Below are positions 11,871 through 21,829 of a DNA stretch of 64,000 nucleotides, piece after piece (position 1 is the first letter of the stretch; the number at the start of each line of letters is the position of its first letter). The notes under the pieces were generated by a model. The model was not told where the DNA came from, searched no databases, and saw nothing but the letters and a program-made list of their open reading frames with translations. The stretch comes from Gymnothorax reevesii (lineage: Eukaryota > Chordata > Actinopteri > Anguilliformes > Muraenidae), in contig CM056580.1 in the NCBI GenBank assembly GCA_029721435.1, forward strand, positions 27,522,367 through 27,586,366, in the 5' to 3' direction. The translations under genes and the position numbers were made by a program.

Positions 11871-14800
11871 TACAAACACAAACCCAATTATTTCGAATAA
11901 ATTTGGACAAAGTGTAAATTGTGAATAAAATCAAAATGCAATGACTTTCAGATCACATGAGCCAATAGGCTATTTGCAATAGAACATAGGTAACATTTCA
12001 AATGTTGAATCTCACATTTTTATCCGCAATATTAGCTTATTTCAAATTTTCTGGCTGCAACAGGTCTCAAAAAAGTTGGGACACAGGCGACAAAGGGCTG
12101 AAAAAGCAACTGATATATTAGAGAATCAGCTGAAAGAACATTTACCAAGTAATTAAGTTAACTGGCATCAGGTGTGTAACATGATTGGCTATAAAAGGGA
12201 TGTCTTCGTGAGGCTGAGTCTCTCAGAAGTAAAGACGGCCAGAGGCTCCTCAACCTGTGAAGGCTTGCGTAAAATAAAAATTGTGGAATACTTTCAAAAC
12301 AATGTTCCTCAACATCAAATTGCAAAGGCTTTGAAGGTCTCATCATCGACAGTGCATAATATCATGAAAATATTCAGAGAAACTGGAAATCTCTGTGCCT
12401 AAGGGACAAGGCCGAAGACCTTCACTGGATGCCTGTGATCTTTGGGCCCACAGACACCACTGCATCACTCACCGACATGATTCAGTCATTGACATTACTA
12501 AAAGAGCCATGAATACTTCAAGAAACCACTGTCAGTAAACACAGTCCGCCGTGCCATCCACAGATGCCACCTAAAACTCTATCATGCAAAAAGGAAGGCA
12601 TTGTTGTGCATGATCCAGAAGCACCACCGTGTTCGGTGGGTCAAGGCTCATTTAAAAAGGACTGTAGCAAAGTGGCAAAGTGTCCTGTGGACAGACGGGT
12701 CCAAATGTGACATTCTTGTTGGAAATCATGGGCCTCGTGTCCTCCGGACTAAAGAGGAGAAAGACCACTCCTCCTGTTATCAGCATTCGGCTAGCATCTC
12801 TGATGGTATGGGGATGCATTGGTGCATATGATGTGGGACTCTTACATGTTTTAAAAAGCACCATGAATGCTGAAAGGTATATAAAGGTCTTAGAGCAACA
12901 TATGCTCCCCTCCAGCTGACATGTCTTCCAGGGAAGGACTTGTGTATTTCAGCAGGACAATGCAAAAACACATACTGCAGCAATTACAACAGCATGGCTT
13001 CGTAGCAGAAGAGTCCATGTGCTGAACTGGCCTGCCTGCAGTCCTGATCTTTTACCGATTGAGAACATTTGGCGCATAATTAAACTAGAACGGGCACTCG
13101 GTAGAGCGCATACCTTCGCCGACGCCACTGAATCCCTCGCCACTGGCGTTGGTTTCATGCCGATCGGATAAAAATTGACCGAGATATGGCCGAAAGTCGG
13201 TTTTGACCTTTTCGTGGCCTTGACCTTGACCTTTGACCCGATCGCTCCCAAAATCTAATCGATTGATCCTCAGGTCATGCCAAATCAACCCACCAAATTT
13301 TATGAAATTCCGTTTGGTACTTTTTGAGTTATTCGATACACATACACACAGACAGACAGACACACAAACAAATAAATACACGGGGATCAAAACATTACCT
13401 TCGTCAGCGAAGTCGCTGGCGAAGGTAACAAAAAGTCCGTCAAAGGAGACCCAAAACTTTCCAGCAGCTGGAAGCCTGTATTAAACAAGAGTGGGATCAA
13501 ATTCCTATGGGTAAACTCAATGCCCAGATGCCTCCACTCTGTGTCAAAAAGAAGAGGGGATGCTACACCATGCTCAAGAGGCCCCTTTCCCAACTTTTTT
13601 GACAGCTGTAGCAGCCATCAAATTTGAAATGAGCTCATTTTGTTGATAAAAGTGTGAAATTTCTCAGTCTCAACATTTTCTATGTTATCTCTGTTGCATT
13701 GTGAATTAAATACTGGCAGGTGTGATTTGAAAGTCATTACATTTTGATTTTATTCACAACTTACTCTTTGTCCCAACTATTTGGGGTTGTATGTATGTAT
13801 ATTTGTTTGTGTGTGTATGTGTGTGTGTGTGTGTGTGTGCGTATGTTTGTGTGTGTTTAGCACTTAATTTCTGAATGTAGGCAACAATAATGAATGTATG
13901 TGATGGAAGCTGTTATTGAATGAGTATTGTCGACAACAGATGGAAATTAGCTAAAGAAGAATCTGGAACATCTACTCTGCTGAGCTTTATGTTTTTTCAC
14001 TCTGTGCCTGATAAATAAATAAAATTCTGTATTGTTTTTCCATTAAATAAACATAGAATATATTGGATTTTATATGATGGATTTTCGCTTACATCGGACA
14101 AAATGTCCAGTCCCGTCACAATGCAATTCCATTCAAAAGCACTCGTGTAGGCCTATACCAGGCAAGCTGGTTCGCACCACGCACATATGCAGTGGCAACA
14201 GAGCAACGAAATTAACTTTGGCTTTCCTAAACTGTTATAAACTGACTGAATTTAACCGATAATTAAAGCATTGTCTCCTTGTCATTTTAACTGTATGAGG
14301 AGTCCTTCGCGCATTTAATCGTGGTTTACACTGAACATGTTCGAAACTCTGTGGTAAACTTATTTTAAAAAAAAAAAAGGTGCCAGTTAAATTACCTGGC
14401 AAAATAGGCTTCAGTTCATTTGTTTATTATTAACAGTGTATTCGCGGAAACTGAAACTTTTACAGTGATCCCACTTGGGACAACACGCAAAATCATCCTG
14501 TTATCCATCGTGTTTGGGCAAAGACTGATTAAATGAAGACAACAAGTAGGTAGGCTATGAACACTATAGAATGAAGTTGTTCTGATCTTAACCCCTTTGT
14601 GCAGAAGCCAAATTTGGCTATTTTTGGGTTACCCACTTTAATGCTGTATAATTCAAGATTTAAGCTTCATAAAGAGGAAAAATGTGGCTCAATTCTGAAA
14701 AGACACTTACAGCATTTAGAATTACATAGTATTTCAGTTAATTTTCATGATTATGGTAGAGAAAATGAGCTGCAAACATAAAAAATCTTCATGAGAATTC

Positions 14801-17800
14801 ACCATTGAAATTGCAAAAAAAATTATTCTGAGGATTGAAAAACTGCTGGGGCTTAAAACTATACATTTCTGGGATCATAAACTCCTTGACCACAAGTACA
14901 ATTCATCTTCAACATTACATTCTAGATTACCTACATGCTTTTAGCCAAATTATACAGCTATCCAAGTGTCTCCCCGAAGTCTCAAAATGAAGTCCAGTCA
15001 AATCATAAAAAAATCATGTATATAACACAAATAAAGTTTTAAGGCATGAAATTTAATATGAACAAATGATTTTCTGGTTGAGTTTAGTATGAATTTATCA
15101 ATCTCAGTGCAGTTGAATATCAATGGTCACCAGTAACCACTCCAAACACAATAATAAAGTTACTCCATAATAAAGTTTAGAGTTTTGGCCATTTTACTTT
15201 AAAGTGCCCCAAGCCAGCACAAACACGCATTAAATAAACTTCTTATTAAACGGTTAGAACATTCACCCTGTAATGGAAGCTACCAGTCCCCTCTTCTAAG
15301 CTCACAAACTCATTTCAACACTTATAAGGAACAAGTGCAACTCACTAACTCAGTAATATCTGAATTCTGAAATATACCTTATTTTAACAGAACAGACACT
15401 CCACTTTCAGGGAACAATTCATTGCCTCCCTGGATTCAAAAGAAACGTGCAATGAACGAACCAGGGGGTCCACCCAAATGCACGGGCAGTTCGCGTTTTA
15501 AACAGGAAAAAAAACCTCGACATTCGACTTTGTTGAGTACGTATACATTCCAAAAACAACAACAACAACAACAACAAATAACAAAGTAGCAGCCTCACCT
15601 TTCTCATGAATCCCTTCTCCAGAGACCGATCCAATAGCAGGAACCCTCCGGTCCTGATTCATTCTAAATAATTCCAATTGACCATATCCTTATCTCATTT
15701 AAATCCTGTAAATGTAATTGGACACTTCAAGGCCAGTTTTGCAAACGCGTTTTCTATAAATCGCGTCTATTTTAACCGCGTAATGTGCATAACGTAGACA
15801 GGATACAACCGAGCCTGCTGATACGCATAGGTTTGTATGCTCTCTGTTTGTCCAATCAATTAGTTTCACTTACTCTAAAATGTTTAAACACTCGGGAATT
15901 GGATAAGAAACGAGCCAATCAATACATTTTTACCAGGGTAGCTTCACAGGGCATGAAGTGTAACTATCCAATTACGCAGAAGAGCTTGAGCGTATGGTTG
16001 AGTGGTTGGCTATCAACGCCAGTACTCGGGTGGATATAAGGAAGCGCTGAATTTGTCAATGAATGGATCTGCGCGTAAATCCACGGTAGGGAACTACAAA
16101 TTTTTTTGTATGTGACGACTGTAATTAACAGTAGAATGTGAGAGAATCAATACCATGTCGATTTTTTTGCCTCAGAAAACTGATTTTTCTGAACCATTAC
16201 TTGGAATACTGCTGGCTCACTGTGGCTTATCTGGTTGTTACAGAGGATAACGATTTTTTCTGTGTCAAGATATCGTTTTTTTAAACTGCTGGATCGATAC
16301 TATAGGCAAGGATACTGACCAGTTTGCACATCAGGCTTAGCTGAGGAGTTTAATTCATGCAGCTCTTGAAAAACCGGGCGTGGAGTGAACTTCCCCATAT
16401 TCAGAACAGCGTTGGAGGTCTGCTTGCTTGTGAACATTCAATAACTGATCCGGGGGTGCCATTTAGTGATCGAGTACAGTAACAGCGTGCTTCCAATTTG
16501 CAGGTCTATAGATGCGGGCGTCTACGTCTGCAGAAAGGGGTTAATACTCAATACCATACATATAAATTCATATTTGCATCAAACAACTAGTTTTCTCCAG
16601 GTACAGACCTGGGTCAGACTCACAGGCACAACTAAAAGCGAATGATTTTTCTTTGAACGGAACAAAAACGTAGTTAACTGAGCGATAGTATAAAGGTAAG
16701 GCAATCATAGAGCTTATTCTTTAGCTTTGCCAAATAATGGAGCATGAATATTGTTGATTTACAATTCTTTATTTGTGTCTTTTTTTTAGGTGTGAAAAGA
16801 ACACGGAAAACAAGTCCCCCTCCTAAAAAATAATGATTTGTCACCACCCATGTGTACTGTTTAGGCTACATGTGCCTCATTGGACATTTTATACATACAC
16901 AAGATAGCAGAGCAATTCTGCCGTGTGCACTTTGGTCCAGCCAATGACGTTGTCCACTCTAGTATTTTTTTTATATCTCTGAGCATGACGACCTTTTGGG
17001 AACATGACAACCGTGTATGAAAGGGCCAACCGCGTAGGGGACACTAGCGCTGCGTGCGAAAAGTTTAAAAATCCTGGAGGTTGCGCGAACTCGCGAAACG
17101 CCAGCGCGAGCGGCTTGTGGCGCGTGAAGGTCGCGCATTCGCGACTGCATTGAGTATAAATAGGGCTTAACAGTCAAGCAGGGGCGGAGTCAGTCCCGCA
17201 CAAGGGAACAGACGGACCGCTCGCATGAGGCATGCGCCAAAAACTAACTTGCGCGGTGCGCTACCTGAGTTTCTGAACAAGTTGCCCCTAACAAAATATG
17301 GTCTCGCAGCGAGATAATGCAACCTATTTTTCGTACCCTGCTGTAGGAATTCAAGGTACAAATATTTGTCTCCAAAATATGAAAACAGCATTCCTTTGAT
17401 ATAATGTAGCCTACTGCTCTTTTTTGTATATCAGGGATAGAAAAGATTGGCATGTGAAACATGTGAAACAGGCCATGAGAAGTGACAGCAGCAAACAGCC
17501 TCTACTTTAGGGCATTTGCTGCCAGCAGCCTGCCTCAAGTCTGACTGTCTTAACACAGGGATACTCACTCTTTTCCAGAATGAGCCACAGTGGGTGTAAG
17601 CTTTCACTCTCTCCAACCTGTCGCTCACCTGATTCTACTAATCAACCCATAAAGCTTTTGCCATAAACCCTTGATAAGTAATTGTAGAATCAAGTGTGTA
17701 ACTACGTGGTTAGAGTGAAAGCCTAAACAAAATTGCCATACTGCACAAGGGCGATAAATATGCTGTTTGCATAGAATAACATTGTGCATACGCTCTCCAT

Positions 17801-19885
17801 CCCGGGCATTTCCATTTGCGAGGCACAAAAGAAAAGAGCCCAAGGTCTCAACATCTTGCTGCAACACTGCAAGTAAAATACAATACAGTTCTAGTTCTTC
17901 TTTATATGAAGTGGGTGGTTTTTTCAGGGAGTCTACATGGACCTTTGTCGAGCATAAAGTAATATTTGCCAAAACTTTGCTGTTGCAACTGTTGCCTTAC
18001 TAGATTGCTTATTGGGTTTTATGTGAGAAATTATTAGATAGCAAATCTCTAATAGTTTTTTTTTACAGCCTGTATGCAGTATATTACTTATAATAAACTA
18101 CCTTTTGTCTCAAATCTTTACATCCCTGAATTAGTCAGTAAGTTAGTTTTGTAAAGAGGGAGCACCTGACCTGTGTTTTGAATGGGCTACGTCCTTTTTG
18201 CAAGCTTTTTCCTATTAGCTGCTTAAATAATAATACCGCTACACCCTCCACTTTAAATTAATGTCTCATTTGTGGCTCCATGATGACACTTGATTGGGTC
18301 CACCTGCAGGATGATTCTCTGGTAGCTGTTGACAACAATGGATTCAAGGAGTATGATGGTAAGGACACACAGCCCACATATCTGGATGGTGTGAAATATT
18401 CCACCAGATAAGCAATGTATTTGCTTCTTGGATATATGTACACTTTCCAATACATGGTATAATGTCAGTTCCATTTTTTGATAATGTCCTGAATGGACTG
18501 TTTTGAAATTGAATTTACCCCCACTTCAATGTAAAATACTGTTTTCTGACATTTTTATTTTGGAGTTATCATTTGAATATCATTTTTCTTGATTTCTTTG
18601 GGGCTTCAGTCCTTGATGCCCTCCATATGGATCAGATGATGAGTGAGATCTGGGCGTGGCAAAAGGATCCTGCATCCTGTCTCGCCACTCGAGGATTGAA
18701 ATCTCAATTTTCCAGAATTCCCAAAGCACAAGATGATGTTTACGTCCTTATAATTGAGGGCTTTCTCATCTTCAACTACAGGTAGCAGGGAAGTAATTCT
18801 GCATTTTTATATTTTTATTTAAAAGAATAAAAGGAACAGCTAAGTGGTCTTAAACTTTCACTTCCCCATCATTTTAATCATTACTGGAAAGGTCATCCAA
18901 GAAGAAAAAGAATATTGCTTTGGTAATTTTATTGCTTAATCACACTACATCTCTGTTTTACTGGGTACACAATTTACTACATTGACCCTTTCTATTTTGG
19001 ATTTTAGTTTCTAAGATTATTTAGTGGAGAGATTCCTCAGTAGTTGAACGAGGAAATGTATTTGATTGTTGGTGTTACTCAAGTCTGTCCCTTATATGTT
19101 TTAATTGAAGGCCACTCAATGAATTAATGGATAAAAGGTACTTCTTGACCATTCCATATGAGCTCTGCAAAAAGAGGCGAAGGTAAGGGTCAATGCTGCT
19201 TGCCTGGTTTTATATGATTTTAAAAAATTCTGGCTGGTGTTTAGGAAACTTATAAAGGTATCAAGTGCTGCCTTGTAAGAGAGATGCTTGTTCAGTATTT
19301 TGCAGAAAAAGTGGGGATTTTTTTTTTACATTTACGGTTTCTCTTTGTTGTTTGTTATAGTCTGGGTTTATTTAAAAAAAAAAAAAAAAAAAAGCCAGAA
19401 GGACTATGTAAACCTTTCAACTAAACTAGTGGACTACTGGATGTCTGCCATCCTTCTGTGTGTTTTTGATTTCAGTCTAATTAGTCTTTGCCCTGGTCAA
19501 CTCGTGTGACTGATCCTTACTTTATCTTCTTCCATAATTGTACTTGCCTGCTTCATGTCTGGTTCATCCTCGATCATCTGTCTGACTGGAAGTTCAAGGG
19601 TATACGTGCCTCCCGATCCTCCTGGGTACTTTGACGGATATGTGTGGCCAATGGCCCTGAAAAACCAAAAAGAAATGGAGGAAACCGTTTCAGATCTGGG
19701 TGTGTTTCCTGCCGTGCCTTTTGGGACGAAAAAATGCTAATAAGTTGTTATCCTCATGGTTGTATGCTATGGTTTTACCCCTGCCAAGTTTGAATTAGTG
19801 GGCTGAGTTTGGTTTAATAAAACGTCTTTGCTCTTGATTCTTTGTTGTCAGACAAGACATCTCAGAGTTTTGCTTTAGGTTTAAT

Positions 19886-19920
<35 letters not shown>

Positions 19921-21174
19921 TTATAATAATAATACATTTTATTTATGAAGCGCTTTTAACAAAAGCTCAAAGACTTTACAACATACTTTACGACACAGCA
20001 GCAATAAAATTAACAATAAAAAAACATATACAAGTTAAACCGCATTTACATAATGTCAAAACATATATACAAGTAAAAAGCAAATAAAATACAAAGTCAT
20101 ATATATTATTGCACAGTAAAAATAAACAAGAAAAGATATTTGAAATAGGTGTGTTTTAAGTAGTGTTTTGAAGATGGAGGGTGTAAAGCATGCCTAATAT
20201 TATTATGTTAATTTTTCAGTGTATCTGGATGGATCGAAGAGCAGGGAGGATCTGTTTTCCATGGTTTATGATGAAGTAATGTTGGCGGTCCAGAGGCGGT
20301 TGGGTAAGACCTGGGCTGAACTCAAGAGCACCAAAACTATACACAAGTATTTCTAAATGGAAAATAAACATAACTGAACATTTGGGCGCTGAACATTTTT
20401 GGCATGGAAACTGAAAGGGCAAGAGACCTCACCTCCATGTAGTGGAAGAAATGTGGCTGCTTCCATGACGTATCTTGATATTGCAGGGTTGGTGTTGTTC
20501 CTACAGCATCATAATCAATGTTGGTCCAGGAATGTGATTTACAACTGACCAATCGCATTGTTGTGATTTCACAGCTTTCCTAATAAATGCAACTATTAAC
20601 AACTAGCTAAACTAGATTTCGCTGGTCCTTCATGTGATACACATACAAAAAAATGCACGTTCCATCATATCATTAAAGAAATTATTTCTAATGCTTGCCT
20701 TCTGTTTGAGCTGGGAGACATGCCTTTGATTTTCCTTATCTTTTTCCTCTGAGATGCTAAGCTGTGACATCACGGCAGCGTGAATGGTCAGTTAACAATG
20801 ATGGTCCTCGACCAAGGTTAATTTAGATGTTGAAGGAACAACACCAGCTCACTCGTCAGACTGTGTTACAAATGCCTGTTACAAAAGGACTGTTCTTTTA
20901 TGCAGCACACTGTTAAGAGTAAATTTCTCATTGCGTAAACAGAAATTTGCAGTTGTAACAAAAAATACATGGCCTGTGAGTGAGGCTGTCGTCCTTAAAT
21001 AGATTTACTTGAAAAGGTTTGAGAACTGTGATCAGTATTTGGAAGAATGCCAGCTTTATCTTGGCACAGAAAATTCATTTGCATTTTGCAATTTAACTGA
21101 AAACTGTATTTCATAATTATTGATGCATTCTGAAGTTTCTTGTGTTCTTTCGTCCACCAACAGATGCAGACTGA
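2114..21174 (+). CDS. nmrk1: Nicotinamide riboside kinase 1, complete eight-exon gene
   Basis: The coding sequence joins 2114-2142, 2415-2505, 18310-18358, 18610-18781, 19111-19182, 19593-19699, 20220-20303 and 21164-21174. All splice sites are GT/AG, phases agree, and 204 residues result (human NMRK1 has about 199). The enzyme phosphorylates nicotinamide riboside with ATP to give nicotinamide mononucleotide, feeding NAD synthesis in the cytosol. The P-loop spans residues 9-18 ([10 protein letters not shown]). Family active-site positions are present: Asp36 in AQDTFFK, Asp56 in FKEYDVL and the glutamate in LIIEGF (about residue 106). YFLTIPYE, the [14 protein letters not shown] segment and VYLDGSKS match the lid and C-terminal parts of the family. 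Residue 37 is Thr where the human protein has Asp. NMRK2 is the alternative, but the OSTF1 neighbour favours NMRK1. Intron 2 (2506-18309) is swollen with transposons. Confidence 0.93.
2415..2505 (+). CDS. nmrk1: nmrk1 coding exon 2 (P-loop and Asp36)
   Basis: The exon completes the P-loop (ITNGGKST) and runs to AQDTFFK. The acceptor is AACAG at 2410-2414 and the donor GTATTA at 2506, ending on a complete codon as in human NMRK1. Confidence 0.93.
3540..3670. repeat. Small inverted-repeat unit
   Basis: GGTACGGCAG at 3552-3561 is mirrored by CTGCCGTACC at 3629-3638. An outer pair (GTAGAGAGGTACGGC and GCCGTATCTCTATACACTAC) repeats the pattern. The unit may be a tiny MITE in nmrk1 intron 2. Confidence 0.4.
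4190..4725. repeat. Segmental duplication, copy 1
   Basis: This segment (starting near TATGCAATAATTCTGATCGC) is repeated in order, at roughly 85-90% identity by eye, at 4950-5167 and 6507-6772. Landmarks shared by both copies are ACCAGACGTAGGTTTTGCA, GGCAAGCTC near the middle, TCTGGTATAACAAA, and a final ATGTTCAT-ACATAACC-GAGCTCT. No coding capacity is recognised. Confidence 0.75.
4722..4890. mobile_element. Rearranged copies of the GCTTTCACA MITE
   Basis: Two direct, rather than inverted, copies of the MITE arm seen at 953 and 1421 lie here. One starts at 4722 (GCTTTCACATCGGGCACAAA) and one at 4824 (GCTTTCACACCGGACGCAAA). They sit between the two halves of the segmental duplication and may have taken part in it. 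Confidence 0.5.
5170..6504 (+). mobile_element. Tc1/mariner element with perfect 20-bp termini
   Basis: The termini are CAGTATCTCACAAAAGTGAG at 5170-5189 and its exact complement at 6485-6504, flanked by TA at 5168-5169 and 6505-6506. The element is 1335 bp. Compared with the related copy at 24527-26107, the subterminal left arm is missing, so the IR/DR structure is incomplete. The flanks match segmental duplication copy 1 without an insertion. Confidence 0.92.
5252..6264 (+). pseudogene. Broken Tc1 transposase
   Basis: The frame starts [20 protein letters not shown] and ends at TGA 6262-6264. The N-terminal paired-type DNA-binding helices ([20 protein letters not shown]) are followed by the catalytic part with [13 protein letters not shown] (first Asp), [12 protein letters not shown] (second Asp) and [12 protein letters not shown] (Glu), a DD34E triad. 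Two in-frame stops lie in the N-terminal third (near 5383 and 5539). One base is lost near 5900, because 1013 bases separate start and stop. The product is inactive. Confidence 0.9.
6773..9260. other. Intron sequence, no gene recognised
   Basis: This part of nmrk1 intron 2 holds AT-rich sequence, poly(A) runs near 7983 and 8009, and short open frames without protein-like character. Apart from the TTAA-flanked terminus at 7641-7658 I see no further mobile-element ends. Confidence 0.5.
9261..9373. mobile_element. 113-bp palindromic MITE
   Basis: AATTGCTTATT at 9261-9271 is mirrored by AATAAGCAATT at 9363-9373. Pairing continues inward through TTGCCTTGGTATTG / CAATACCAAGGCAA and again through GGGTCGCCGTATT / AATACCGCGACCC. 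Nearly the whole unit can fold into one hairpin, as in compact MITEs. Confidence 0.7.
9680..10080 (-). repeat. Dispersed repeat with (CTGT)n tract and GACCTTGACC modules
   Basis: A tract of CTGT/CCGT repeats at 9709-9746 is followed by GGCTATAACTTTTGATCGG-like modules and several TGACCTTGACCTT blocks, one tandemly repeated near 9845 and 10000. The same ingredients occur at 13091-13430 and 45290-46152. They suggest one non-autonomous repeat family, here in the reverse orientation and without a clear terminal hairpin. Confidence 0.5.
10121..10550. mobile_element. Foldback element with about 88-bp arms
   Basis: The left arm at 10121-10209 (including ATTATCAGGTGTGGCCAG) is mirrored by the right arm at 10463-10550 (including CTGGCCACACCTGATAAT), with few mismatches. 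The 250-bp centre between the arms is different in composition and is open for 66-73 codons on both strands. The class is unknown. Confidence 0.65.
10560..11332. other. Intron sequence, no feature assigned
   Basis: The interval between the foldback element and the long-armed Tc1-like element shows a GTAGCA-rich patch near 10690-10760 and a GC-rich GGGCGG patch near 11105-11165. I cannot assign either to a gene or a known element. Confidence 0.4.
11816..11870. repeat. (CA)n microsatellite
   Basis: An imperfect CA/CG dinucleotide run lies in the left arm of the long-armed Tc1-like element. It is the inverted counterpart of the TG run at 13800-13858. Confidence 0.9.
12230..13600 (+). pseudogene. 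Decayed Tc1 transposase, split by a repeat insertion
   Basis: Recognisable blocks in changing frames are: an N-terminal helix-turn-helix ([20 protein letters not shown] at about 12310-12370), [16 protein letters not shown] with the first catalytic Asp (near 12685), [14 protein letters not shown] (near 12800), [15 protein letters not shown] with the second Asp (near 12945), and [17 protein letters not shown] with the Glu (near 13040). The C-terminal tail resumes after the insertion as [20 protein letters not shown]. Several stops and frameshifts make it inactive. Confidence 0.85.
13091..13430 (+). mobile_element. Hairpin-terminated repeat inserted in the transposase
   Basis: The insertion separates KLE from the C-terminal RRPK of the transposase. 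It contains a TAGAGCGCATACCTTCGCC start, a GACCTTGACCTTTGACCC block, a CAGACAGACAGA tract, and ends in a hairpin at 13395-13428 (TTACCTTCGTCAGCG against CGCTGGCGAAGGTAA). No ORF of note is present. The same architecture recurs at 33490, 46118 and 62026. Confidence 0.7.
13800..13858. repeat. (TG)n microsatellite
   Basis: An imperfect TG run lies in the right arm of the long-armed Tc1-like element, mirroring the CA run in the left arm. Confidence 0.9.
14592..16540. mobile_element. piggyBac-like non-autonomous element flanked by TTAA
   Basis: TTAA at 14588-14591 precedes CCCCTTTGTGCAGAAG, and the right end, inverted, is CCCCTTTCTGCAGACG followed by TTAA at 16541-16544. The TTAA target duplication and C-rich TIR are the hallmark of piggyBac elements. 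The 1.95-kb interior has no recognisable transposase, so this is either non-autonomous or decayed. Confidence 0.7.
16920..17260. other. CpG-rich island with a TATA-like box in nmrk1 intron 2
   Basis: A GC- and CpG-dense block (many GCGCG and TCGCG words, 17040-17140) precedes GAGTATAAATAGG at about 17151-17163 and a GGGGCGGAG box. It could be a promoter brought in by a transposable element or a genuine alternative promoter. No following ORF is recognised. Confidence 0.35.
17261..18309. other. nmrk1: End of nmrk1 intron 2, no further feature
   Basis: The sequence is ordinary intron without recognisable element termini. Short open frames on both strands lack family resemblance. Confidence 0.5.
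18310..18358 (+). CDS. nmrk1: nmrk1 coding exon 3
   Basis: The exon encodes [16 protein letters not shown] plus one base. The acceptor is CTGCAG at 18309 and the donor GTAAGG at 18359. It matches the segment carrying the second family aspartate and lies 15.8 kb after exon 2. Confidence 0.92.
18610..18781 (+). CDS. nmrk1: nmrk1 coding exon 4
   Basis: The exon encodes [11 protein letters not shown] through [11 protein letters not shown], including the conserved catalytic-region glutamate. The acceptor is TTCAG at 18609 and the donor GTAGCA at 18782. It is about eight residues longer than the human segment in its variable middle. Confidence 0.94.
19111..19182 (+). CDS. nmrk1: nmrk1 coding exon 5
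   Basis: The exon encodes [20 protein letters not shown] and then KRR, matching the lid region of NMRK kinases. The acceptor is TTGAAG at 19110 and the donor GTAAGG at 19183. Confidence 0.93.
19593..19699 (+). CDS. nmrk1: nmrk1 coding exon 6
   Basis: The exon encodes [20 protein letters not shown] and then a charged helix ending VSDL. The acceptor AG at 19591-19592 was chosen because it restores the split serine codon and the human exon boundary. The donor is GTGTGT at 19700. Confidence 0.92.
19868..20110 (-). mobile_element. 3' end fragment of a non-LTR retrotransposon in nmrk1 intron 6
   Basis: An (AAT)n tract is followed by a TTTATTTATGAAGCGCTTTT motif. That combination is typical of the 3' UTR and simple-repeat tail of fish LINE elements inserted in minus orientation. 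No reverse transcriptase reading remains. The fragment ends about 100 bases before the acceptor of nmrk1 exon 7. Confidence 0.5.
20220..20303 (+). CDS. nmrk1: nmrk1 coding exon 7
   Basis: The exon encodes [20 protein letters not shown] and a final helix ending VQRRL. The acceptor TTTTTCAG ends at 20219 and the donor is GTAAGA at 20304. The YLDG-KS motif is the C-terminal signature of the family. Confidence 0.93.
21164..21174 (+). CDS. nmrk1: nmrk1 final coding exon
   Basis: After the acceptor CCAACAG at 21163 the reading frame adds Asp-Ala-Asp and stops at TGA 21172-21174. The short tail fits the variable C-terminus of NMRK1. The exon continues as 3' UTR. Confidence 0.8.
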
Positions 21175-21535
21175 TGTCCCAAGATGACCTCGTTATGTGA
21201 ATAAATCTCCATCATGCATATAAACTGAATGACTTTCCACTGACTGTTACTTTTAGCTGTATTTTGACTTTGCAAAATGAACTGAGCTGCACTATTTTAC
21301 AGTAACTTTACATATAAATTTGTAATATACAGTATGAGGCATAAGCAGCATCAAACATTTTATAATGGCAGACCCATACATCTTCTGTAGTACTGTAGTA
21401 GTATTTGGCAATGCTCCAATGTATACTATTTAATATTACATGTATCTTTTGTGCATGCACCGTTTCAGTATTTTATGTTATACCAGACCTTTTAACCTTG
21501 GAGAATATGAATAAAAACTGAATGCATTGGTGATT
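21175..21535 (+). promoter_or_regulatory. nmrk1: nmrk1 3' UTR with two polyadenylation signals
   Basis: AATAAA occurs at 21200-21205, only 26 bases after the stop, and again at 21510-21515. The second is followed by GT-rich sequence (TTGGTGATTTGGTCTG), which fits a downstream polyadenylation element, so I favour it as the main site. Confidence 0.6.
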
Positions 21536-21829
21536 TGGTCTGAAAGTGAGTTTTTAAAAATCAGGAGAATGTAATTGAAATGTATGTACAAAGCAATGAT
21601 GCTGCAGAGTATTTTTCTTTGCTCTGCTTATCTCTGAGTCAGAAAAACTCAGGCATAATGGTTAATAACACACCATTTCTGTAAAGGACAGCTGGGATAT
21701 CTCAAACTTGAAAGCATTTGTCATCCAAGAGAAGCCCAAATGCCATTTCTGTCATAGACTGATAGCTAGCATGATAGACAAGATACAGTGATAGTTCGGT
21801 ATTTAGGGGGATGTAGCAGGGAGTGTCAA

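Larger units (their letters stand above)
11333..14329 (+). mobile_element. Tc1-like element with very long (about 730 bp) inverted arms
   Basis: The left arm, about 11333-12080, and the right arm, about 13600-14329, are inverted copies. Landmarks pair in order: CACGATTA-ATGCGC with GCGCATTTAATCGTG, GGACTGAACATTTTGTCCGA with CGGACAAAATGTCCAGTCC, the microsatellites (CA)n at 11816-11870 and (TG)n at 13800-13858, and a GTTGGGACA-type inner end. Between them lies a decayed transposase. Usual Tc1 TIRs are 20-250 bp, so the arms are exceptional. A 340-bp repeat has inserted at 13091-13430. Confidence 0.75.
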
